From Paraburkholderia sabiae (GTDB lineage: Bacteria > Pseudomonadota > Gammaproteobacteria > Burkholderiales > Burkholderiaceae), in the NCBI RefSeq assembly GCF_030412785.1, contig NZ_CP125295.1, forward strand, positions 1,302,001 to 1,366,000: 64,000 nucleotides of DNA, written 5' to 3'. Positions 42,908 to 53,303 of this stretch are shown here, piece by piece; position 1 is the stretch's first letter; every line of letters starts with the position of its first letter. Under the pieces are notes generated by a model, which searched no databases, was not told the origin of the DNA, and was given only the letters and a program-made list of their open reading frames with translations. Position numbers and translations under genes: made by a program.

Positions 42908-45205
42908 GTGGCGCGCCGGACTTTGCAGGAATCGCTTGCCTTGAACTCACCGCTTCAATCTTCTTCCCGGCCGGCGTCCGATGACGCATCGGGCGCTGTC
43001 GCGTCGGTTGCCGACGAGCGTGCCACGAAAGGCGCGACGGGCGGCGGCGCACTGGCCGCGTCGCTGACTCACAAGCGATCGTCGGAACTCGCCGACATCT
43101 TCGCCGCCGATGGGCTGCTGGCGCGTCAGATCGACGGCTACCGGCCGCGTGCTTCGCAGATCGAGATGGCGCGAGCGGTTGCCGCCGCAATGGAAGCATC
43201 GGGCCGCGCGATGCCCGAGCCCGCGATGTTCGAAGCGCAGAAGCGTCCCGCACGGCGCCTGCAACAATCGTCATCGGCAGCGGACGCTCAGTCAGATGCA
43301 AGCCCGGCTGCCGAAAGCAATCTCGAAGGCGGCGAAAACACGCTGATCGTCGAAGCCGGTACGGGCACGGGCAAGACCTATGCGTACCTCGTGCCCGCGA
43401 TGCTGTGGGGCGGCAAGGTGATCGTCTCCACGGGCACGAAGCACCTGCAGGATCAGCTCTTCCAGCGCGACATTCCGACCGTGCGCGACGCGCTCGCCGT
43501 GCCTGTGTCCGTCGCGATGCTGAAGGGGCGCGCGAACTATCTGTGTCACTACTATCTGCAACGCACGGCGGACAACGGGCGTTTGCCGTCGCGCCAGGAA
43601 ACGTCGTATCTGCAGGACATCATCCGCTTCGCGAAGATCACGCGCACGGGCGACAAGGCCGAGCTCGCAAGCGTGCCGGAGACGGCCGCCGTGTGGTCGA
43701 TGGTCACGTCGACGCGCGACAACTGCCTCGGTCAGGAATGTCCGCACTACAAGGACTGTTTCGTGATGCAGGCGCGCCGCGAGGCGCAGCAGGCCGACAT
43801 CGTCGTCGTGAATCATCACCTGTTCTTCGCCGACATCATGTTGCGCGATACGGGCATGGCCGAACTGCTGCCGACAGCGAACACGGTCATCTTCGACGAA
43901 GCGCATCAACTGCCCGAAACCGCGACGCTGTTCTTCGGCGAAACGCTGTCGACCACCCAGTTCCTCGAACTCGCGCGCGATTCGGTGGCGGAAGGTCTTG
44001 GCCATGCGCGCGATGCCGTCGACTGGGTGAAGCTCGGTGCAGCGCTCGAACGCTCGGCGCGCGATGTGCGGCTCGCGTTCAAGGAAGATTCCGTGCGTCT
44101 GTCGATCGGCCAGTTGCCCGACGATCATCCGCTCTTCCCGGCGCTCGAAGCCGTCGAAACCGAACTCGATGCGCTGGCTGACGCGCTCGCTGGACAGTCG
44201 GAGCGCGCGGAGTCGCTGGGCGCGCTGCTGCGCCGCGCGCGCGAGTTGCAGGAAGTGCTGTCGGGCTGGACGACGCCGCCCACCGAGACGGAACGCGAAG
44301 CCGCTTCCGATGCCGGCGCGGCAGCGGAGAAGAGCGATCCGAACGAGAAGGTTCGCTGGATCGAAGTGTTCTCGCATACCGTGCAGCTGCACGAAACGCC
44401 GTTGTCCGTCGCGCCTATTTTCGCGAAGCAACGCGCGGGCGTGCCGCGTGCATGGGTCTTCACGTCGGCGACGCTTTCCGTGCGCGGCGACTTCACGCAC
44501 TACGCGGCGCAGATGGGTCTCAACTCGCGCCGCTCGATGACGCTGCCCAGTCCGTTCGATTACGGCACACAAGGCCTGCTCTATGTGCCGCGCAATCTGC
44601 CGCAGCCTTCGTCGCCGATGTTCACTGATGCCGTGTTCGATGCCGCGCTGCCTGCGATCGAAGCATCGGGTGGCGGCGTATTCATGTTGTGCACGACGCT
44701 GCGCGCTGTCGATCGCATTGCGTCGAAGTTGCGCGACGTGATCGAGTCGCGTGGCTGGAACATGCCGCTGCTCGTGCAGGGCGATGCAAGCCGCACGGAA
44801 TTGCTCGATCGTTTCCGCTCGTATGGCAACGCGATTCTCGTGGGCAGCCAGAGTTTCTGGGAAGGTGTGGATGTGCGTGGCGATGCACTGTCGCTTGTCG
44901 TGATCGACAAGCTGCCGTTCGCGCCGCCCGACGACCCCGTGCTGTCCGCGCGACTCGATGCGCTGACGAAGAAAGGCTTGAGTCCGTTTGCCGTCCATCA
45001 GTTGCCGCAGGCGGTGATTACGCTCAAGCAGGGCGCAGGGCGTCTGATCCGCTCTGAGACCGATCGCGGCGTGCTGATGATCTGCGACACGCGGCTCGTC
45101 GACAAACCGTATGGGCGCCGTATATGGCAGAGCCTGCCGCCGTTCAAGCGAACGCGCGAACTCGATGTCGTGCGTGAGTTCTTCGAAGAGAACGCGCAGG
45201 CTTAA
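42908..45205 (+). CDS. ATP-dependent DNA helicase, DinG/YoaA (XPD-like) family
   Basis: Superfamily 2 5'-to-3' helicase with an iron-sulfur cluster. Visible parts are a Q-motif-like RASQIEMARAV (81-91), Walker A AGTGTGKT (150-157), four cysteines Cys213, Cys273, Cys278 and Cys284 for the cluster, the Walker B box DEAH (330-333) and the C-terminal motifs SQSFWEGVDVRG and GAGRLIRSETDRG. The family resolves R-loops and damaged replication intermediates. At 765 residues it is longer than typical YoaA; about 50 low-complexity residues lie between the Q-motif and Walker A. Start is GTG at 42908; a TTG at 42941 with AGGA upstream is an alternative. Confidence 0.92.
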   Translation: MARRTLQESLALNSPLQSSSRPASDDASGAVASVADERATKGATGGGALAASLTHKRSSELADIFAADGLLARQIDGYRPRASQIEMARAVAAAMEASGRAMPEPAMFEAQKRPARRLQQSSSAADAQSDASPAAESNLEGGENTLIVEAGTGTGKTYAYLVPAMLWGGKVIVSTGTKHLQDQLFQRDIPTVRDALAVPVSVAMLKGRANYLCHYYLQRTADNGRLPSRQETSYLQDIIRFAKITRTGDKAELASVPETAAVWSMVTSTRDNCLGQECPHYKDCFVMQARREAQQADIVVVNHHLFFADIMLRDTGMAELLPTANTVIFDEAHQLPETATLFFGETLSTTQFLELARDSVAEGLGHARDAVDWVKLGAALERSARDVRLAFKEDSVRLSIGQLPDDHPLFPALEAVETELDALADALAGQSERAESLGALLRRARELQEVLSGWTTPPTETEREAASDAGAAAEKSDPNEKVRWIEVFSHTVQLHETPLSVAPIFAKQRAGVPRAWVFTSATLSVRGDFTHYAAQMGLNSRRSMTLPSPFDYGTQGLLYVPRNLPQPSSPMFTDAVFDAALPAIEASGGGVFMLCTTLRAVDRIASKLRDVIESRGWNMPLLVQGDASRTELLDRFRSYGNAILVGSQSFWEGVDVRGDALSLVVIDKLPFAPPDDPVLSARLDALTKKGLSPFAVHQLPQAVITLKQGAGRLIRSETDRGVLMICDTRLVDKPYGRRIWQSLPPFKRTRELDVVREFFEENAQA

Positions 45206-45370
45206 AGCGGAGTGCCCGTTGCAATAGATTGCCGCTGCAACGGGCGATGCATCCGGAATTGATTTGCGGCTGTGTCGCGCATTGACGACAGTGAAAACCG
45301 AAACGCATTCGAATGAATGCAAGCCGAATAATCGATATCCCTATTCGGCATAAAATCAGGCGCATAAAGC

Positions 45371-45408
45371 AAAACGCCACGGACTGAAATCCGTGGCGTT
45401 TTTTTTTG
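45371..45408. terminator. bidirectional terminator between the helicase and lipoprotein genes
   Basis: AAAACGCCACGGA (45371-45383) pairs with TCCGTGGCGTTTT (45390-45402) around CTGAAA, followed by further Ts. It serves the helicase gene and, on the other strand, the lipoprotein gene. Confidence 0.9.
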
Positions 45409-45470
45409 CCCGGGAAGCCCTCGGACTTCCCGTTGCAGTTTTCGCCCTGAGGCGAACCCTGTGCTACAGC

Positions 45471-45746
45471 TTACTGGCTTGCGCCCGAAGCCGGAGCAGC
45501 TGCCGAAGCAGCAGCGTCCGAAGCAGCAGCGCCTGCGTCCGAAGCAGCCGTCGAAGCCGAAGCAGCAGCGTCGCTCGCAGCAGCAGCAGCGCCCGAAGCA
45601 GCAGCAGCCGAATCCGAAGCAGCAGCAGCCGGTGCCGAAGCGGCAGCAGCGTCGCTAGCCGGGGCAGCTGCCTGGTCGCTGCTCTTGTTGCATGCAGCCA
45701 GTGCCACAGCTGCCAACAGGGATGCTACGAGGAGGGATTTCTTCAT
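45471..45746 (-). CDS. small Ala-rich lipoprotein
   Basis: A 91-residue product: signal peptide MKKSLLVASLLAAVALAA with lipobox LAAC at 17-20, then almost only Ala, Ser and Asp in an irregular AASDAAA-type repeat to the end. It is probably an envelope lipoprotein with an extended low-complexity tail. No family is recognised. The ATG at 45746 has AAAGGA seven bases upstream; a GTG two codons earlier is less likely. The opposite strand shows only a Ser/Arg-rich shadow frame. Confidence 0.75.
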   Translation of the reverse strand: MKKSLLVASLLAAVALAACNKSSDQAAAPASDAAAASAPAAAASDSAAAASGAAAAASDAAASASTAASDAGAAASDAAASAAAPASGASQ

Positions 45747-45977
45747 GATCACGTCCTTTTATGGTTAAAGGTAAGCAACAGCGCAAAATAAAACCGGTAA
45801 TGTGCTCCAACACCGACCTGGGCCGCTGGTGGAGACCGCACTTCATGAGCGTGAATCTTCCCTACGGCTTGGGCGGAAATTATATGCACTTTCATATCGA
45901 CCGTCGACAAATCCGGGGCCAATACGTTGTCTTTCTCAGACAATTTTTCGCTATACGGTATGACAGCGGAGCGAATC

Positions 45978-47156
45978 TTATCTCAGTTCACCCATCTGTA
46001 TCCAGCCCGCACGATACCACTCGTGTAGCAGTGCTGTCACCGACGATTGCTCTGAGAGTGTTACAAAGCGTTTCGCACTCAGATAGCGGTTGTCAGCGAG
46101 TTCAATCACCCAACTTTTCACGCCGGACAGCTTGCTTTCTTCTCCATTCAGGTAGAAAAAACGATTGTCGTAAAGCAACACAGTTTTACGATCGAGCCGC
46201 ACACCTTCCTTGCTTGCGCGCTTGATAAAACGCGCTTCATCGAGCGGACGTTCAGGCGGATCGAACACTACGCTCGGCTTCGGTTCGCTCAGATACGTGC
46301 CGAGAAACGCCGACACGTCCTTCTCGCTCCAGTCGATCTTAGCAAGGATCGCGCCCACCTTTTCCACAAGCGCAGCGGGCAGTTCCGCGGGCTTCGCGAC
46401 GGCCGGCTGCTGCGGATCGCGATAGAGCGCAGCGCGATCGCGCGAGCCATCCGCTTCGCCGCGTTCGGCAAGGTAATAGAGGAACTGCGCGGCCAGTTCG
46501 CCAGTCGATGGCGCACGGAAACCGATCGAGCACGTCATGCATTCGCCTTCCGCGACGCCGTCGTGTGCGATGTGCGGCGGCAGGTACAGCATGTCGCCCG
46601 GCTCGAGAATCCATTCCTCTTCGGGTTCGAAGTGTTGTAGAACTTTCAACGGCAAACCGGGCTGCAACGTCAGATCGCGTTGCGCGCCGATGCGCCAGCG
46701 ACGCTTGCCATGCACCTGCAACAGGAAGACGTCGTAAGAGTCGAAGTGAGGACCGACACCGCCGCCATCGGTTGCATACGAGATCATCAGATCGTCGAGT
46801 CGCGCGTCGGGCACGAAGCGAAAGCGGTCAAGTAGTGCGCGCGCGCGGTCGTTATGCAGATCGACGCCTTGCACGAGCAAGGTCCACGCACGTTGTTTCG
46901 CGGAAGGCAATTCGTCTGCAGCAAACGGACCATGCTCGAGTTGCCATTTGTTGCGGAAGTGCGTGATCAGGCGTGACTCGACTTCGTCCTGATCGGCCAG
47001 TTCGAACAGTTCGTCGCGCGAAAGCGGCGCGTCGATATCGGGGATGGCCTGACGAATGAGCAGTGGTTTTTTTTGCCAGTAGCGCTGCATGAATTGCGAC
47101 GGCGTCAGATTGCCTAACAGCGTGGCGGGCTGATCGGGCGAGGGTGCGGAAGACAT
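45978..47156 (-). CDS. JmjC-like cupin oxygenase, ribosomal protein L16 arginine hydroxylase (YcfD/RoxA) family
   Basis: A 392-residue Fe(II)/2-oxoglutarate-dependent oxygenase. The metal triad is visible as His137-x-Asp139 (GPHFDSYDVF) and a distal His at 195 or 198 (LPPHIAHDG). YcfD hydroxylates an arginine of ribosomal protein L16, and its family is recognised by this N-terminal JmjC fold plus a C-terminal winged-helix region (SWVIELADNRYLS). The ATG at 47156 is chosen over the 38-residue longer version, whose extra part overlaps the divergent promoter of the SlyD-like gene. Confidence 0.9.
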   Translation of the reverse strand: MSSAPSPDQPATLLGNLTPSQFMQRYWQKKPLLIRQAIPDIDAPLSRDELFELADQDEVESRLITHFRNKWQLEHGPFAADELPSAKQRAWTLLVQGVDLHNDRARALLDRFRFVPDARLDDLMISYATDGGGVGPHFDSYDVFLLQVHGKRRWRIGAQRDLTLQPGLPLKVLQHFEPEEEWILEPGDMLYLPPHIAHDGVAEGECMTCSIGFRAPSTGELAAQFLYYLAERGEADGSRDRAALYRDPQQPAVAKPAELPAALVEKVGAILAKIDWSEKDVSAFLGTYLSEPKPSVVFDPPERPLDEARFIKRASKEGVRLDRKTVLLYDNRFFYLNGEESKLSGVKSWVIELADNRYLSAKRFVTLSEQSSVTALLHEWYRAGWIQMGELR

Positions 47157-47227
47157 GGGAACGTGACTCGGAGCAGGACGCGCTGAAGCTTTGCCAGCGG
47201 GGTAGTCAGGGGGCCGCACGGGCATCG

Positions 47228-47233
47228 TATAAT
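47228..47233 (+). promoter_or_regulatory. -10 element for the SlyD-like gene
   Basis: A perfect TATAAT 24 bases before the ATG, in the 101-base divergent gap with the oxygenase gene. The -35 is weak. Confidence 0.5.
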
Positions 47234-47257
47234 GTGAGTTGTAATCTGGAGAATCGA

Positions 47258-47809
47258 ATGAAAATCGCAAAGAACACCGTCGTGTCGGTCTCTTACAAGT
47301 TGTCGGATGCGCAAGGCAATCTGATCGAGGAAAGCGACGAGCCGATGGTTTATCTGCACGGCGGCTATGATGGCACGTTCCCCAAGATCGAGGAAGAGCT
47401 CGACGGCCATGAGCCCGGCTTCGAAACCCAGATCCAGCTGGAGCCGGTGGACGCGTTTGGCGAGTACGATCCCGAGCTCGTGAAGATCGAGCCGCGCAGC
47501 CGTTTTCCTGAGCCGCTCGAAGTCGGCATGCAATTCGAAGGCACGCCGGAAGAGGGCGATGAAGATCTCGATTCGCTGATCTACACGGTGACCGACGTCG
47601 CGGAAGACAAGGTCGTGCTCGACGGCAATCATCCGCTTGCCGGCATGGCGCTGCGCTTCAAGCTGACGGTGAAGGACGTGCGCGAAGCGACCGACGATGA
47701 AATCCAGCACGAGCACGCGCATGGCGCCAGCGGCCTCGAAATCGTCGATGAAGACGATGATGAAGATGGCGGCGATGACGCGGAACCGTCACGCCCGACG
47801 CTGCACTGA
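47258..47809 (+). CDS. FKBP-type peptidyl-prolyl isomerase, SlyD-like
   Basis: A 183-residue cytoplasmic FKBP-fold isomerase with the insert-in-flap chaperone domain (from about residue 65 to 120) that defines the SlyD/FkpB group; VYLHGG and AFGEYDPELV are visible. Unlike SlyD of enterobacteria, the C-terminus is not His-rich but acidic (EDDDEDGGDDAE, with a few His before it), so nickel binding of the SlyD type is unlikely. The ATG at 47258 has CTGGAG upstream. Confidence 0.9.
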   Translation: MKIAKNTVVSVSYKLSDAQGNLIEESDEPMVYLHGGYDGTFPKIEEELDGHEPGFETQIQLEPVDAFGEYDPELVKIEPRSRFPEPLEVGMQFEGTPEEGDEDLDSLIYTVTDVAEDKVVLDGNHPLAGMALRFKLTVKDVREATDDEIQHEHAHGASGLEIVDEDDDEDGGDDAEPSRPTLH

Positions 47810-47860
47810 ACGGGCAGCGTTGGTCTGGTAAGCGACAGGAAGACGAAGCAGTACACGAAG

Positions 47861-47878
47861 CGGGCGCGTAAGCGCCCG
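47861..47878. terminator. hairpin between the convergent SlyD-like and phosphoesterase-like genes
   Basis: CGGGCGC and GCGCCCG pair around GTAA. T-runs are poor on both sides, so this is only a candidate bidirectional terminator. Confidence 0.4.
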
Positions 47879-47902
47879 TTCTCGCATCTGGTGCTTTGTG
47901 CG

Positions 47903-49114
47903 CTAGTTCAGGCCGCTGGCGCCTGTGCCTGAAGACGCAGGTTCCGGCAGAATCGGCGGCAATTCCGAAGCGGGTGAGGAGTCCGGCACGGGCGGCATCG
48001 AAGGCGGCACTGGCGGCGCCGTGTTCGGTAAAGCGGGCGCGGCAGGCAGCGGCAGGCTCTTCGGAACATCCCGTACAGTCACGCGAAACGGCGGCCGTTT
48101 CGCGAGATCGACTTCGACTTGTACCCACTGATTCTGAGGACTGCGCGGCGCGAATGCGATGCGCGTCAGATTCGTCACCAGATCGCCTTTGTCGTTGCGC
48201 AGAGGCTGGTCGATCATGAAGCCCGTATGCGATCGATCGTCGTCCTGATGAATGACGACGACGGGTCCGCGAAACGTCTCGGCCAGTTTCACGAGACTTC
48301 GCTTGAACTCCATGAAACCGTCACGCTTCGAACGATGCCCGAAGCGCAGCCACGCAAATCGTTCGGGGCGCTCGTAGCGCTCGGGATCGAAGTCGCCCTG
48401 AACCAGCACGACGATTGCGCGCGCGCCACGACGCTTCGCATACTCGGCGGCGTGGTCGAGCCAGAAGGCATTCGCGATCACACGATCTTCGAACTCGCCG
48501 TTGCGCCCGCCCGCGTACAGAAAATGATTGTTCGGGCCCGGCACGTTCAGACCGACGAACACCGTTTCGCCGACCATCCAGCGCACATTCTCGCGATATG
48601 GCCTGAACCGCGACACTTCGCTTTCGCGTGCAAGCGGAATCGGATTCTGTCCCATCGACGACGCGTCCGCGAACAACGTCTGCCGCAACTGATCGAGCCG
48701 TTCGACAGGATCGTAGCCGCCTGCTTCAGCCGTGCCGCAATCCGTCCAGTCATGCTGTCCAGGAATGAAGACGAGCGCGGGCTTCGACGTGTCGAGCAGC
48801 GTATGGCGCGTCTCGAACAGCGAATCGCGACACGCCTCCTTGCCGCTCTTCAGATTACCGTCGTACACGACGAACGACACATCCGGGTCACGTCCGATTG
48901 CTTCGAGCAGCCGCTGCGTGAGCGCTTCGTCGGCGGAGCTTTGCAGCGTGCTTCCGATGACTGCGAACGCGTAGTTCGGCGCGGCTTCCTTCGCAAACGA
49001 CACCGAGGCATGCGCTGCCAGCGACAGCGCGATCGTCAGAGCCATGGCGCGCGCTGCGCCGTTCAGGCGACGGCGTGTCAGCGCGCGGCCAACGTGCGTG
49101 TCAGCGTGATGCAT
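47903..49114 (-). CDS. exported metallophosphoesterase-like protein, degenerate motifs
   Basis: A 403-residue protein with a signal peptide (residues 1 to about 41) and a calcineurin-like fold suggested by VVYDGN (85) and FIPGQHDW (117-123, in place of GNHD). The first DxH metal motif is not seen and no clear GHxH is present, so the metal centre may be incomplete. The C-terminus is Pro-rich ([20 protein letters not shown]). The ATG at 49114 overlaps the mutS stop by 14 bases and gives the clean signal peptide. Substrate and activity are unassigned. Confidence 0.75.
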   Translation of the reverse strand: MHHADTHVGRALTRRRLNGAARAMALTIALSLAAHASVSFAKEAAPNYAFAVIGSTLQSSADEALTQRLLEAIGRDPDVSFVVYDGNLKSGKEACRDSLFETRHTLLDTSKPALVFIPGQHDWTDCGTAEAGGYDPVERLDQLRQTLFADASSMGQNPIPLARESEVSRFRPYRENVRWMVGETVFVGLNVPGPNNHFLYAGGRNGEFEDRVIANAFWLDHAAEYAKRRGARAIVVLVQGDFDPERYERPERFAWLRFGHRSKRDGFMEFKRSLVKLAETFRGPVVVIHQDDDRSHTGFMIDQPLRNDKGDLVTNLTRIAFAPRSPQNQWVQVEVDLAKRPPFRVTVRDVPKSLPLPAAPALPNTAPPVPPSMPPVPDSSPASELPPILPEPASSGTGASGLN

Positions 49115-51779
49115 CTGGCGACTTGGCCAGTTCATGCAGTTCGAACAGCAGATCGAGCGCGTCGCGCGGACGCAGATCGTTCGGGTCGATCTCGCGCAAG
49201 CGTTCGACGAGCGCCAGAGTAGCGGGATCGAGCGCCGGTGCAGCGGGTTCGTCGTCGGCGTCTTCGAGCATCGCGACGGGCGCTGCAAAAAGATCGAGTT
49301 GTGGCGCAGGCTGTGCGGCCGACTGCTGCTCAAGATAAGCGAGGTGCTTGCGCGCAGCGCGAATCACCGCGTTCGGCACGCCTGCGAGTTGCGCGACCTG
49401 CAGACCGTAGCTCTGGTTGGCGGGACCTTCGTTGACGGCATGCAGAAAGACGATGCCGTGCCCATGCTCGACGGCCGACAGGTGCACGTTGGCCGCGTGC
49501 GGAAACTCGGCCGGCAGTTGCGTCAACTCGAAGTAGTGCGTCGCGAAGAGCGTATGACAGCCGTTGTGCGCGAGCAGGTGCCGCGCGATCGCCCACGCGA
49601 GCGCGAGACCGTCGAAGGTCGACGTGCCGCGGCCGATTTCGTCCATCAGCACGAGACTCTGCGGCGTCGCGTCGTTCAGGATCGCGGCTGCTTCCGTCAT
49701 TTCGACCATGAAGGTCGAGCGGCCGCCCGCCAGATCGTCGGCGGCGCCGATACGCGTGAAAATGCGATCGATCGGGCCGAACGACGCACGCCGCGCGGGA
49801 ACATAGCTGCCGACATACGCCATCAACGCAATCAGCGCGGTCTGCCGCATGAAGGTCGACTTACCGCCCATGTTCGGACCGGTGATCAGCAGCAGCTTGC
49901 GCTCGGGGTTCAGTGCGCAGTCGTTGGCGATGAACTGCTCGACCTGCGCTTCGACCACGGGGTGCCGGCCCTGTTCGATATCGATGCCGCCCGTCGGCGA
50001 GAAGCTCGGTGCGACCCAGTCGAGCGCGCGGGCCCGTTCGGCGAACGCTGCAAGCAGATCGAGTTCGGCGAGCGCCGACGCGACACGCTGACAATCGGCG
50101 ATGAACGGCAGCAGCGATTGCAGCAGCGCGTCGTACAACGCTTTCTCGCGGGCGAGTGCGCGTTCCTGCGCGGACAGCGCCTTGTCCTCGAAAGTTTTCA
50201 GCTCAGGCGTGATGTAGCGCTCGGCGTTCTTCAGCGTCTGACGACGGCGATAGTCGTCGGGCACCTTGTCGGTCTGGCCTCGCGTCACTTCAATATAGAA
50301 GCCGTGCACCTTGTTGTACTCGACACGCAGATTGCCGATGCCCGTTCGTGCACGCTCACGCGTTTCGAGATCGATCAGGAACTGTCCACAGTTCTCCGAA
50401 ATATCTCGCAATTCATCGAGGTCTGCATCGTAGCCGCGTGCGATCACGCCGCCGTCGCGGATCATTGCGGCCGGCTCCTGCGCGACCGCGCGTTTCAACA
50501 GGTCGACGCAGTCGGCGGGTGGTTCGAGCGATGCATCGATGCGCGCGAGCGAGTCCGCAGCCGCTGTCAGCGCAGTGAGTTGCGCGCGCAGTTCAGGCAA
50601 CGCGACGAACGTGTCGCGCAGGCTGGACAGATCGCGTGGACGCGCCGACAGCAACGCCAGCCGCCCCGTGATCCGCTCGATATCCGAGATCTGCCGCAGC
50701 GCGCCGCGCAGTGCATCGAGGCTGGCTTCAGGCGGCGCGTCGAGCAATGCGCCGATGGCCTGCTGGCGTGCCTGGGCAAACGCGGCATCGCGCGGCGGAT
50801 GATGCAGCCAGTGACGCAGCAGACGGCTGCCCATCGTCGTGCAGCAGGTATCGAGCAGCGAGCAGAGCGTCGGCGAGTCGGTGCCGCGCAGCGTTTCTGT
50901 GAGTTCGAGATTGCGGCGCGTGGACGGATCGAGCCCGATGTACTCCGATTCGTACTCGACTTTCAGGCTTCGCACGTGGCGCAACTGCTGACCTTGCGTG
51001 GCTGCCGCGTACAGGAGTAGCGCGCCTGCCGCGCCGCACGCGCACGACAGCGAATGCGCGCCGAAGCCGTCGAGGCCCGCCACTTCCAGTTGATCGCACA
51101 GCCGTTGCGTGCCCGAGGCGATATCGAAATGCCAGACGGGCACACGCGTGGTCGCGCCGAAGCCCGTGGGCACCGACCACGCATTGGAGTCGCCCGACGA
51201 CGGCGCGTCGGCAACGAGGATTTCAGCGGGACGGATACGTTCCAGTGCGGCCGCGACCTGATCGGGCGCGACTTCGGCAAGACGTAGCGCGCCGCTCGCC
51301 AGATTGAGCCACGCGAGGCCGACCGTCGTCACCAAGCCGCGCCGGTTGTGGCCGGCGCACACGGCGAGCAGGTAGGTGTCGCTCTTGTCGGAGAGCAGGG
51401 CGGCGTCCGTCAGTGTGCCCGGCGTCACCACGCGCACGACCTTGCGCTCGACAGGGCCCTTCGACGTCGCGGGATCGCCGATCTGTTCGCAGATCGCGAC
51501 CGACTCACCGAGCTTCACGAGCTTCGCGAGATATTGTTCGACGGCGTGATGCGGCACGCCCGCCATCTTGATCGGATTGCCGCCCGACGCGCCGCGCCGT
51601 GTGAGCGTCAGATCGAGCAGACGCGCGGCTTTTTCTGCGTCGTCGAAGAACAGTTCATAGAAGTCGCCCATCCGGTAGAACACGAGCGTGCCCGGATGCT
51701 CCCCTTTGATGCGCAGATACTGCTGCATCATGGGAGTGTGTTGCGTGTTGTCGCTTGCGGCTGCCGTTTGAGTGCCCAT
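49101..51779 (-). CDS. mutS: DNA mismatch repair protein MutS
   Basis: Recognises base mismatches and small loops and recruits MutL. The 892-residue length is typical. The mismatch-binding N-terminus shows the phenylalanine wedge in [15 protein letters not shown]; the ATPase domain carries P-loop [15 protein letters not shown], Walker [17 protein letters not shown] and the dimer helix region. A short acidic linker and C-terminal helices end the chain. Upstream on the same strand is lplT, separated by a perfect hairpin at 51841-51862. Confidence 0.98.
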   Translation of the reverse strand: MGTQTAAASDNTQHTPMMQQYLRIKGEHPGTLVFYRMGDFYELFFDDAEKAARLLDLTLTRRGASGGNPIKMAGVPHHAVEQYLAKLVKLGESVAICEQIGDPATSKGPVERKVVRVVTPGTLTDAALLSDKSDTYLLAVCAGHNRRGLVTTVGLAWLNLASGALRLAEVAPDQVAAALERIRPAEILVADAPSSGDSNAWSVPTGFGATTRVPVWHFDIASGTQRLCDQLEVAGLDGFGAHSLSCACGAAGALLLYAAATQGQQLRHVRSLKVEYESEYIGLDPSTRRNLELTETLRGTDSPTLCSLLDTCCTTMGSRLLRHWLHHPPRDAAFAQARQQAIGALLDAPPEASLDALRGALRQISDIERITGRLALLSARPRDLSSLRDTFVALPELRAQLTALTAAADSLARIDASLEPPADCVDLLKRAVAQEPAAMIRDGGVIARGYDADLDELRDISENCGQFLIDLETRERARTGIGNLRVEYNKVHGFYIEVTRGQTDKVPDDYRRRQTLKNAERYITPELKTFEDKALSAQERALAREKALYDALLQSLLPFIADCQRVASALAELDLLAAFAERARALDWVAPSFSPTGGIDIEQGRHPVVEAQVEQFIANDCALNPERKLLLITGPNMGGKSTFMRQTALIALMAYVGSYVPARRASFGPIDRIFTRIGAADDLAGGRSTFMVEMTEAAAILNDATPQSLVLMDEIGRGTSTFDGLALAWAIARHLLAHNGCHTLFATHYFELTQLPAEFPHAANVHLSAVEHGHGIVFLHAVNEGPANQSYGLQVAQLAGVPNAVIRAARKHLAYLEQQSAAQPAPQLDLFAAPVAMLEDADDEPAAPALDPATLALVERLREIDPNDLRPRDALDLLFELHELAKSPDASR

Positions 51780-51840
51780 CCTCGTGTCTTTCTTGCGTAA
51801 CTGTTCAGGGCGTGAGTTTAACCCGCCGACGCGAAGAGTG

Positions 51841-51862
51841 AACCTGGCCGGATGGCCAGGTT
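51841..51862. other. perfect 9-bp hairpin in the mutS-lplT gap
   Basis: AACCTGGCC (51841-51849) and GGCCAGGTT (51854-51862) around GGAT. On the minus strand it follows the lplT stop, but there is no T-run, so it may be a processing or protective hairpin. Confidence 0.4.
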
Positions 51863-51900
51863 GCCGTCGCGTTACGCACTTGAGTAAGCTGCGCGAACGC

Positions 51901-53199
51901 TCATTCTTCGATCAGCGCGTGCATGTCGACCTTGTGAGCGTTGGCGGCGCTGCGTCGCTGCGCAAGCCACATCATCCCGGTGATGAACAGGCCGAACACG
52001 GCGATGATCCACTGCACGGGCATTTTCGCCGTCAGCAGAATCGCGTAGGCGCCCAGCATCAGCAGCACGGCGAGATTCTGGTTGAAGTTCTGCACGGCGA
52101 TCGAATGGCCAGCCGTGAGGAGCGTCGCGCCGCGATGCTGAAGAATCGCGTTCATCGGCACGATGAAAAACCCCGACAGTCCACCGAGCAACACCATCAA
52201 CGGATAGGAGAAGATCAGATAAGCGGGCGCGAACAGCTCGCCGACGCGCAGGCCCGCGCCGGGCGGAAACAGGTTCTTGCTGTAGAAGGCCATCGCGACT
52301 GCGACGCCGCCCGTAATCAGGCCGACGGGCAGCACTTTCAGCGACGCGCGCAGCGGAATCCACGCTGCCGCAGCCGATGCGCCGATGGCAATGCCGAGGC
52401 CCGCCACGCCCTGCATGACGGCCGCCTTCGACAGCGACAGCCCGAGATTCGCGTCGGCCCATTTGAGCACGAGCAATTGCAGCGTGACGGCGCCGCCCCA
52501 CATCAGTGTCGTCACCCACAACGCAATCTGCGCGAGCCGGTCGGCCCACAACACGTTGAAGCAGCGCACGAATTCGCCGACCAGCGCGCCGGGCTCGACC
52601 AGCCGGTTCGGATAGCGCGCGCCTGTATCGGGAATGCCGACGTTGAGGGCCGCGGCGATCGCGTAGGTGATCATGACGGCGAGCATCGCGAGATCGGCGG
52701 CGGAATGGATCAGCGGCCACTGCATATGCTGAACCAGATGCGATGCGTAATTGCTGATCAGTGCGCCGCCCAGCATCGTGCCGACGATGGTCGACAGCAC
52801 AGTCGCCGATTCAAGCCACGCGTTCGCCGCGACCAGCCGTTCGGCGGGCAGCAGCTCGGTGAGAATGCCATACTTCGCGGGCGAATACGCGGCCGCGCCG
52901 AAGCCGACCACGCCATAGGCGATCATCGGATGCACGCCGCCGATCATCATCAGGCAGCCGCCTGCTTTCAGCGCGTTCGAGATGAACATCACGTGGCGCT
53001 TTTGCAGCGCGTCGGCGAACGCACCGACGAAGGGCGCGAGCAGCACGTACGAAATCGTGAAGAAGATCTGCAGCAGCGGCGTGATCCACGCGGCCGAATG
53101 GATTTCGGTGAGCAGCGCGATGGCCGCGATCAGCAGCGCGTTATCGGCGAGCGACGACACGAACTGTGCCGCGATGATCGTGTAGAAACCTTTCTTCAT
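51901..53199 (-). CDS. lplT: lysophospholipid transporter LplT
   Basis: Major-facilitator inner-membrane flippase that returns lysophospholipids for reacylation. The 432-residue protein has about 12 transmembrane segments and family segments such as [15 protein letters not shown] near the N-terminus and [15 protein letters not shown]. No fused acyltransferase domain is present, so the aas partner should be elsewhere. The ATG at 53199 ([10 protein letters not shown]) is preferred over an upstream in-frame ATG. A terminator separates it from suhB. Confidence 0.9.
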   Translation of the reverse strand: MKKGFYTIIAAQFVSSLADNALLIAAIALLTEIHSAAWITPLLQIFFTISYVLLAPFVGAFADALQKRHVMFISNALKAGGCLMMIGGVHPMIAYGVVGFGAAAYSPAKYGILTELLPAERLVAANAWLESATVLSTIVGTMLGGALISNYASHLVQHMQWPLIHSAADLAMLAVMITYAIAAALNVGIPDTGARYPNRLVEPGALVGEFVRCFNVLWADRLAQIALWVTTLMWGGAVTLQLLVLKWADANLGLSLSKAAVMQGVAGLGIAIGASAAAAWIPLRASLKVLPVGLITGGVAVAMAFYSKNLFPPGAGLRVGELFAPAYLIFSYPLMVLLGGLSGFFIVPMNAILQHRGATLLTAGHSIAVQNFNQNLAVLLMLGAYAILLTAKMPVQWIIAVFGLFITGMMWLAQRRSAANAHKVDMHALIEE

Positions 53200-53262
53200 G
53201 GTCCCGATTGGAACACAGCGCCCGTATTTTTGCCTTTGACGCACGCCGCGCGGCGGCACCAA

Positions 53263-53288
53263 AGAAAAAAGCGGCCGGAGCCGCTTTT
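53263..53288 (-). terminator. Rho-independent terminator after suhB
   Basis: Stem AAAAGCGGC/GCCGCTTTT (53267-53275 with 53280-53288); on the minus strand the stem is followed by TTTTTTCTTT. It lies 15 bases past the suhB stop. Confidence 0.75.
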
Positions 53289-53303
53289 CGAAGAGGTAGC
53301 GTC

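Noticed and set aside
43292..45322. 676-codon minus-strand frame opposite the helicase gene
   Set aside because: Antisense shadow; the helicase motifs on the plus strand are complete.
45393..45791. Ser/Arg-rich plus-strand frame opposite the Ala-rich lipoprotein
   Set aside because: Antisense of the Ala/Ser/Asp repeat always gives Ser/Arg/Cys-like runs; the minus-strand protein has a signal peptide, lipobox and ribosome-binding site.
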